A stretch of 64,000 nucleotides of DNA from Combretum micranthum (taxonomy: Eukaryota; Streptophyta; Magnoliopsida; Myrtales; Combretaceae). Below are positions 56,099-64,000 of this stretch, piece by piece. The notes below the pieces were generated by a model. That model searched no databases. It worked only from the letters and a program-made list of their open reading frames with translations, and had not been told where the DNA came from. Position numbers and translations under genes: made by a program. How positions within the stretch are numbered: the stretch's first letter is position 1; each line of letters starts with the position of its first letter. Where the stretch lies: assembly GCA_024138025.1 (NCBI GenBank), contig JAMXBD010000965.1, positions 434,001-498,000 on the forward strand, in the 5' to 3' direction.

Positions 56099-57781
56099 GG
56101 AGCTTTGGGATGAAGATTTGCTTAGAAAATCTTTAAAAATGAAGTATGGAAGCCATGGAAGAAGAAGGGGGCAGCTTTGTTTATTGAGAAACATGAACAA
56201 GAAGAAGAAAGAAAGAGAGGGAAAGAGAGGAAAAGAGAGAGGGTTTCAAAAAGGAAATGAAAGGAAATAATAAAGAGGCATTAAATGGAGATAGAATTGT
56301 ATTAAATGAAAGGAAAAAAAAATAAAACAAGGACAGCAATATGGACATGCTGCACGTGAATTGTGAGGAGAAGAGAGAGAGTGTTTTGTTGAAATTTGAC
56401 TCAAAATTGAATTGTATAATTAATGTGTAATGTAACTTTTTGAAGAAGGCTTGGATTATATTTATTTTTAGTCAAAATGGGAATAAATAAAGGACAATGA
56501 CAGCCATAAAGAAGGTCAAAAATCTACCATGAAGTGTGGGTTAATGTGTAGAAAAATTGAAGTGAAAAGGAAGTGATATGTGCAAGGGGTACTTGAAGGT
56601 ATGGGTTGCAAAGGTACTTTATTAATAAAATAAAATTGGAAAATTTATTTCCAAATAATTGTAGCAGGTTTTTCATATTAAAATTAAATAATTATTTGAA
56701 TTATTTTAGTATTTTAACAAATATGTTACCGGTACGATCAAAATACGCGAATATGGGCTATAAATAATATTTTTATAACCCGAAAAATTCTAAAAAAATT
56801 ATTTTATGAAAATAAAAATATTTTTAAATTATTTTCCAATTATTAAATTAATTTATTTTATTTTTAGTATCGGGTCTTAAACAGAATCTGATCCCGTAAA
56901 AGCCCAACTAACTAAATTTTAGAAAAAAAAATTTTCTATAACATATAAAATATTTATCTAAAAATATAAGGCTTTATAAGAATAATAAAATTTTGTAATG
57001 AAATAAAAATGAATAGTGCAAAAGACTACTCAATTACCGGTAATAACGGAAATACGATAAAAAGGTTATAACTGTAACTTTTATAACCCGAAAAATTTCA
57101 TAACTGATATATTTGAAATCTTATGAAATTACGAGTCTAACGGTACTATTGGTATATTTTTGATATCTCGAGCCCTCGGACACGCTTTTCGAAGTCTGTA
57201 TCCGAATGGGTTCAAATTAGGTCAAAAATTTACCAATCTGATATTTTAAACAAACTTATATTACTATGAGTTATTCTATATATTTAAACTACATCTCGGC
57301 CTCTAGGGTTAGGGGCGCTAGATTGCCGGACTTAATTAGTGTATTCCGCTTAGGGTTTCCGGGTGATTTTTGGTTTAAATCTTTGCCAATTTGGAAACTG
57401 ATATTTTATGTTTATACCACGTATTTATTATCTTTTAACGTTTTCGAAAATTTTGAATTAGGTTTCATTTCCGAAAGTTAATTGTTATTTACTTTTTAAT
57501 AATTCGTTTTTTTTTTATCTATATTACCCGATTTTATAAATCGGAGTCACATATGGAGTTTGTCGTACGTAGTGGTTTTGGAATCTAAGACCACTGAGTC
57601 CTTATTTTATTTTTTTTTTATTTTTTATTTTTAGGATTTTCATTTTCTCATGATTAAGAAATTTTTGGATTCATTTGTGATTTAGGACTTGTCGAAATGG
57701 GGTTTTAATTTGGAGTGATTTTTAGGGTTTATTTTCGAAGTTCATCTTGGTATTATTTACTGAAATTTTCCGAAGCTTACA

Positions 57782-60568
57782 GTTTTCATGACCTTACTCC
57801 AAAATTACGAATTTCTTAAGTTGACTAGCAACTTAAATTTTCCTACTTCATTTCTACTCCTTGTTCTACATGTTTTTATTAGCAAATCCCATCCAAACTT
57901 ATAAAATCATTACTTGATGATATATATTACCTATACTCTTCATTTTTCATATAAAACACAAGTTTTGGAGTTCATAAAAGGGTTTTTAAGGCATGGTCTT
58001 GAAACCATCCGAATTTCACAAAGATAGGATAAAACTCAAATTTTATATTTTGTAATATCTTCCTATTTTGAGAATCTCTATTAGTAGATCTACCATTTAC
58101 TTATCAAAAACATCTCCTATTGATACTTATTCCATAAACCTTTCATTTTTTTTAAACAAATCCTTCATTTTGGTGTTAAAAAATGGGTTTCCAAAATTGG
58201 TCTTGGTTGAGATCCGAATTTACAAAATTTGTTTTTGGACATATCTTTTGATAAAACCAATCTAAACTTATGAAAATTCATCCTTTACATATCCTATCTT
58301 AAGAGCCTTCCATATCTTGAATAAAAACTTCACTTTTGAGTTGGAAAACATGTTTTTAAACTATGTCTTTGTCTAGATCCGAAAATAGAATTTTGTTTTG
58401 AAAAATAATCTTTGAAAATCACCTTTGAATCATATAAAATGAAGTCTTGATGATATATATACATTAAGCCTTCATTATTTCAAGTAAAACTTCCATTTTA
58501 ACACTTGGAAAGTGGTTTTTAAATGTGGGTCTTGCCTAGATACGAATTTTACCATTTTTATTTCAATTCAAACCAAGATCTACATCTACTATGAACATAA
58601 ATATAAAAGAAATCCATGGTAGTAAACTATAAACTCATAGATCTAAACATAACCATAATCAAAGTTACATAAAAAGTTAGAACTACAAAATATAACTACT
58701 TCTAGTAAGAAAATAATAATATTACAAGAGAATAATCATGAGTAGAATGAGTGTTTCATTTTGGCATCATCATCCTTAGCTTTTAAGCTTATGGAAAGTC
58801 ATTTGATGGAACTCTCACTATACTTTACCTACATCAACTATGGAAGCTTTGGACAAGAGTTTTACCAAAGAATCTTAAAGAAATATGTGTGGGAGCTCAA
58901 ATAAAGAATAGGGACAGCAAGCTTCTCTTGTAAGAACAAGAGAAAATGAAGAGAGAAAGAGAGGAAAAAGGAGAGGAAAAATTGTAAAGAATGATAAAGG
59001 GTTAAAGTGTGAATGAAAGAGAAAGATAGAAGGAGTTAATGGCACTTTAAATGAAGTAAAAAAAAAAAAGAAATGGGCAGCGAAGACATCCACAAAGATG
59101 GTGTGATTTATTAGAAGAGAGAGGGAGGAGTTTAGTTGGTTTTTGACTTGAAATTATAATGTGTAATTAATGTATGTGTTGCTTCTTAAAAAAGGATTGG
59201 AAGAGATTTATTTTAATCAATTTGGGAGTAATTCAAAGGACAAAGGTAGCATGAAGAAGTAAAAAATCTACCATAAAGTGATGAGTGAAGTGTAGAAAGA
59301 TTGAAGTGAAAAAAAAGTGATGTGTGAAAGGTGTACTAAAGGTATGGGTTTGTAAGAGTACTTTCTTAATAAATAAAATAAAAATAAGAAAAAAAATAGA
59401 AAATGCATTCCAAATTTTTGTAGCATAATTTTCATAATTAAAATAATATAATTAATTAATTTATTTTAATGAATTATCAAATAAGTTACCGGTATGATCA
59501 AAATACGCGAATATAAGCTATAATTGATATTTTTATAACCCGAAAAATTTTAAAAAGTTATTTTATGAAAATAAAAATATTTTTCAAATATTTCCAATTA
59601 TTAAATTAATTTATTATTTTTAGTATTGGGTCTTAAACAGAAATTGATCTCGTAAAAACTCGAAACGAACTAAATTTTAGAAAAATAGAATTTTCTATGG
59701 TATATAAAATATTTATAAAAAAAAATACAAGGGTTTACGAGAGTAGTAAAATTGTGTAATGAATAGTAGTGAATAGTGCAAAAGACTAGTTAATTGCCGG
59801 TAGTAAAAAAATACGAATATAATCGCAAAATCAAATATTTCTAGTTATCGAAAAATTATAAAACTGATATTTTTGAAATCCCTATGAAAATACCGGTCTA
59901 ACAGTATTAATGGTATATTTTTTATATCTCAAACCCTAGGATACGCTTTTCTAAGTCTATATCCAAACTGGTTCGAAATAGGTCAAAATTTTACCAATCT
60001 TATATTTTTAAGTGACCTTATATTACTACGAACTACTCTATACACTTAAACTATACCTCGGCCTCTAGGACTAAGAATGCGAGATTGCCGAACTAAAACT
60101 GCTATATTCCACTTAGGGTTCCCAGGTGATTTTCCGGTTTAGATCTTTGTCAATTTGGAAATTGAAGGTTTATATTTATACAACACATTTAGTTTGAGAA
60201 ATTTATTTTAAATTTAATTTTTGTAAGTATTTAATATCTCTTAACGTTTTTGGAATCCTTGAATTGGGTTTTGTTTCCGAAGGTTAATCGTTATTTACTT
60301 TTTAATAATTTGTTTTTGGGTTCTATATTACCCAATTTTACAAGTCAGTGTTAAGTATAGAATTTGTCATATGTAGTGGTTTTGGATCTAGACTGTTGAG
60401 TTCTTATTTTATTTTTAAGGATTCTCTTTTTCTCAAGATTAAGAAATTTCTAGATTCGTTCGTGATTTAGGACTAGTTAAAGTTCGGTTTTAATTTGGAG
60501 TCATTTTTTAGAGTTTTATCTTCAATGTTTATTTTAGAATTATTTACTGAAATTTTCCGGGGCTTACA
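57782..60568 (-). mobile_element. LTR J, partial near-duplicate of I
   Basis: Aligns with about 54890-57781 of LTR I, in the same orientation and directly after it, including the end TTTTCCGGGGCTTACA. About 2 kb corresponding to the LTR 3' part, with its hairpins and palindrome, is missing. It could be a truncated LTR into which I inserted, or a local duplication. Confidence 0.7.
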
Positions 60569-61695
60569 TCCCCCCATTAGCTATCCACTTAACAAAAAGA
60601 ATCGCTATTGCATCATAGCGTACCATAGCATCATGGTAAAGTATTGCATCATGACTTAGGTTAAACACCTAACTAACATGTCATTGCATCATGACAGGTT
60701 TGCTGCTCCTCGGACCTGATTAAACAGCGTAATAAACATCCAGTTCATCAAAGCATTAAGCTGAATTAAATTAAATTAATTTAAGAATGCCTAGTTCTAT
60801 CACACAACAAACTAAATTAAATTAATTTAAGAATGCCTAGTTCTATCACACAACAAACAAGCTATTGTGTACCTGTACCCAACAGTGTATTACTATATTC
60901 ACTCAGGGGGGAAATAACCGAATAACCTTTAACTGAAATAAGAATATCAAAATAATTAATAATTGAATGTAGAATTTACACACACACACACACATATAAA
61001 TATCACAATCCTAGGTTAACTATACAAGGAGATTCAATAAGTTTAGCATATAGTTTTAACATCTAATTCATACATAAAACATGTTTATTTAGCTTATACA
61101 TTCATTAGAAGATCATATATGAAGTAAAGAATGACAATTGAAGAAGATTGAATTTGTAAAACTCAGGGGATACGTGGCCTTTCTACATAAGAAAAATTTG
61201 ACTGAACGCTGGCAGCGTTGGAATTATATGCCGATGGCGTTAAGCCCGGTGTTAAATATTTTGATTATGTTAGCATCCAACACCACCAATACGCCTATGG
61301 CGTTGAAGCTCTAGTGGCCGGCGTACGATTTGAAAAATAAACGCTAGCTAATTTCCTTACAAAAGCTGGTGGCGTTTGAAGCGGATTTAAAAAATTGGTT
61401 GTGATCACATTCAACACTGCCTCTACATCAATAATTAACATTAATAAACATAATATATCCAACATATTTCTACACATTCAATTTCATAAATCAAAATTAC
61501 TCCAAACTTAATATCTAGAACTAATATTATATTCACAAGCAAATTTTAGTTATTGAATAATTTAGATTATTTCAGTTTTTTTTGTACCGGTAGACTTAAA
61601 GTAAAGAGAAACTTCAGTGTGCCAAAGTATTACCCGATGTGATCACTATGATGCTTAAATTAGTAAGGAGATTAAGAGGATAAAGTAACATAACG
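60569..61695. other. Unclassified stretch, perhaps an F-like LTR remnant
   Basis: No coding frame. CCCCCC at 60570-60575 looks like a polypurine tract on the minus strand beside J. Four GCATCAT motifs at 60610, 60628, 60646 and 60686. CA microsatellite near 60978-60995. GC-rich palindromes at 61205-61219 (AACGCT-GGC-AGCGTT) and near 61290 (ACGCC-TAT-GGCGT), recalling the cluster in LTR F. Confidence 0.45.
60767..60858. repeat. 46-bp tandem duplication
   Basis: Two units (60767-60812 and 60813-60858), nearly identical, each containing AAGAATGCCTAGTTCTATC. Confidence 0.9.
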
Positions 61696-62248
61696 TGTCA
61701 TGTCTTGTAGGGTACCCTAAACGTAGCAGCCCACCACATATAATATCAAGACTCAAAAATGACCACCTTAGTCATGCGAAAATCTTTGTATTACATGTAA
61801 GGCGTATAGCACGGTAATAGAAGACACTTTTGGAAAGTATGGTCTATACAAGTAAAAATGAATATACAAAAATCCAAAAATAAAATAGATCATAATATTA
61901 ATAAACAAATGTCATTACATAAACCTTAGGGGCATACCCCTGCTAAAACCCAGAGATCAAAGATAACTGATAGTATATACAATACTTAAATTCTACATCA
62001 AAGATTTCAAAGGAATTATAATCTGATTCTTCAAGTAGATTTCCTTCAAAAGCTCCAAAAGAAAACTTACGCAGATATGAGGAGACTTTGGGTACAAAAA
62101 CAAGTGTTCTTGAGAATGCAAATATCTATAGGGGCGTAAGCTTACGAGCTTAGTGAGTAAATCCCAAATATATTCATACTTGAAACGAAATATCAACCAA
62201 GTTTATTAATCCAGCAAATGAGATGCAACAAACATGTGTGCAAATAAG

Positions 62249-62298
62249 ACATATGACTTTCCAGGAATCATATGTTGAATGAATTACGCCCTTCATTC
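62249..62298 (-). other. Double hairpin module, LTR K
   Basis: ACATATGA (62249-62256) with TCATATGT (62268-62275); one base later GAATGAA (62277-62283) with TTCATTC (62292-62298), loop GGGCGTAA on the element strand. K has one more base pair than E. Confidence 0.78.
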
Positions 62299-62363
62299 TG
62301 GGTTAGGTATTCCGGCCCATTATGGCCACTACTTCTTTTAAAAACATTTTTATAGCTCTTACC

Positions 62364-62450
62364 GGCTCCTATACGCCATCAAAAGCATGTAGTTATTACA
62401 TGCTCCTATTAGCCACCAATTTATGTAGTTCTTACTGGCTCCTACTAGCC
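62364..62450. repeat. Three small GGC-GCC units, LTR K
   Basis: GGCTCCTATACGCC (62364), TGCTCCTATTAGCC (62401) and GGCTCCTACTAGCC (62437), spaced 37 and 36 bases. Confidence 0.8.
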
Positions 62451-62983
62451 ACCTACATAATATACTGGTTATGCCTACCACCACTATCATACACTTGTCC
62501 CACCAATTGTATAATAGCAAATGCAATGTGACTTAACATATAAAATGCATGCATAAATTCTTAATTAAAGTCTAGTCGCTATAGTTTAATTTCTTTCAAG
62601 CGAGCAACCAATTTCAAACACTTCAATGTAATAATACACATACAACTTTTTTACAAGCAATTCATGCTTCGATATACTTAATATTCTTTCAACATATTAT
62701 CATACAATTTCCATTTTATCTTGCATAAATTCTAGTGCAACTAAATTTACAAGCACAATCATAAGTATGAGAAATAAAGGGAAGTAGACTCACTCGGCCA
62801 TGATGACACTTTTTCCTGATGGATGAGTCGATCGAGAATTCTGCTAATCGTAATAATCCTCCGGATACGTACACTCCTCCTCGGGATCACCTAATCAAGA
62901 AGAATACCCTTAATGAGTATTTCTTGTTGATTCTACGGTACTTTTCAAAATTTATGTCATAAGATCGTTAAAATTCGTACAGA

Positions 62984-63048
62984 GGAAAATTCTAACTTAA
63001 AATGGTCATAACTTGGTCATAACTTGGTCATTTTAACTTAGAATTGTG
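62984..63048. other. Conserved palindrome with enlarged loop, LTR K
   Basis: Same arms as in E, but the loop holds a tandem duplication of TCATAACTTGG (63006-63016 and 63017-63027), with the stem unaffected. Confidence 0.7.
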
Positions 63049-64000
63049 CATATAATATACCGTTTTCTACCTATTCGAAAAGATCTATCCAATTCTAAAA
63101 CTATTTTCATCAAATTAAGTCATTTGAGCTCCAAAATAGTAGTGATCAGATTTACCACGAATTTTACAAAACTTACTTTCTTCTTTTTACAAAAACTTGT
63201 ATCAAAGAGATTATATTATAATAGTTTGTAAGACCTTTGAAATGCATATATATATATATATATCATCATTTACTCATGTTAAATGCATGAAATTAATGAA
63301 GTTGTCTCAACCATGAATTTTTTTGGTAAAAGTAAAGTCTTCTAAAAACTTTGGAAAAGTAAAACTTTTAAAAATTTCTTCTTAGCTTGCTAGAAACTTT
63401 CTCAAGTTATTTTGAATGAGTATTTTCTTTTCCTTAATTCTATTTCCTTAGTCTTTTTTAAATTTCAAAAGGATGATTTTCATTTTCTAAATTTCTTATA
63501 ACTTAGTTTCTAATGTTTGTTGAAAGTAGTAATAATTCTATATTTGAAGAAATGATCTCCTAAGTTGTTCATTAATCTTATTTCTTAAGATCATTCTATT
63601 TTTATGAAATGAAATTTCTTGGTGTTTGTTAAACTAGTCTATTTAAAATTTGAAGTATTGATGAAAAGTGAAGTTTAGTAAAACTTTTGTTTAATCTAGA
63701 ATTCCTTTCCATTTTATGAATTTGTAAAGTGTAGTATTTATTGTTTTAAAAAAAAATTCTTATGTCCTTAAATTTTTAATGAAATTCCTCTAAATTTCTA
63801 GAAAAAATTTGTTAAGATAAATTCCTAAGTTTTTATGAAAAATCACTTCTTTTATAACAACATTTATTTTTAGAGAAGAACTTCTATTTAAAGAAAACTT
63901 TTCCTTATTTATCTTGTTGAGACAAAATCAATATGTTCATGCATGATCATGAATATAGAATTATAAAAACATAAGAAAAGCATAATAAATAATAAAATAA

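Larger units (their letters stand above)
52898..57781 (-). mobile_element. LTR I, long LTR of a family related to A, 4884 bp
   Basis: Left end TGTCACGTCCCG, right end CCGAAGCTTACA. The first 1.2 kb resembles LTR A, the rest is a long AT-rich part with repeated CATTTT- and AAACATG-type blocks. No duplication is found: flanks TTACC and GTTTT differ. No coding region adjoins it. Confidence 0.75.
61696..64000 (-). mobile_element. LTR K, same family as E, runs off the window
   Basis: Begins TGTCATGTCTTG, a mutated form of the E start TGTCACACCCCG, and follows E to the edge, which corresponds to about 36370 in E; about 1.3 kb should lie outside. No primer site next to its left end, so it is more likely a solo LTR or the outer end of an element extending right. 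Confidence 0.82.

Noticed and set aside
60569..60576. Polypurine tract proving that J is the 3' LTR of a minus-strand element
   Set aside because: Only a short run of C, no Pol remnant follows to the right and no primer site is seen near K; kept as a possibility only.
61696..64000. K as the 5' LTR of the stretch 60569-61695
   Set aside because: K belongs to the E family, unlike I and J, and no tRNA primer site lies next to 61696.

Overview
This window is plant nuclear DNA, AT-rich and gene-poor, and consists almost entirely of LTR retrotransposons inserted into one another. The evidence for a plant, probably a dicot, is the set of element types: Ty3/gypsy chromoviruses of the Del/Tekay kind (very long LTRs, primer sites matching the 3' end of initiator tRNA-Met, a chromodomain after the integrase) and a Ty1/copia Sirevirus-like element with an envelope-like third gene. 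I see no host protein gene, rRNA, tRNA or CRISPR array.

The nesting can be read from LTR ends, primer sites and target-site duplications. D (+) is the oldest unit. Its 5' LTR (28073-38595) is cut by solo LTR E, which is itself cut by solo LTR F. Its shortened internal region (38596-51119) is cut by the complete copia element G (39833-50542, duplication TCCCT). Element C (+, 17839-28072) lies in D's LTR. Element B (-) lies in C's 5' LTR. Solo LTR S (8900-12310, duplication GTCCT) and element A (-, running off the left edge) lie in B. From 51120 rightwards there are more LTRs: H (+, truncated), I and a partial near-duplicate J (-), an unclassified stretch with GC-rich small palindromes (60569-61695), and K (-, running off the right edge).

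A, B and C share one layout: LTR, primer site, an extra reading frame (here ORF1) before gag, gag with three zinc knuckles, protease, reverse transcriptase, RNase H, integrase and chromodomain. Every copy is broken by stops and frameshifts. G runs LTR, primer site, gag with zinc knuckle and coiled coil, protease, integrase, reverse transcriptase, RNase H, envelope-like frame, repeated polypurine tracts, LTR.

Three signals are not explained by the usual catalogue. (1) Nearly all long gypsy LTRs carry, about 480-620 bases from their 3' end, two abutting hairpins whose stems change sequence between families while base pairing and loop motifs (GGGCGnAA and TTTCCGG) are kept; three short tandem units commonly lie just before them. 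(2) Copia element G is full of the hexamer TCAGAC on its coding strand, often on an exact 12-base grid, in both LTRs, in coding regions in different frames and in non-coding DNA. (3) ORF1 has no in-frame ATG at its start and follows a splice-acceptor-like sequence, while the LTRs carry a donor-like AG/GT just downstream of the TATA box, suggesting a spliced mRNA that skips the rest of the LTR and the primer site.
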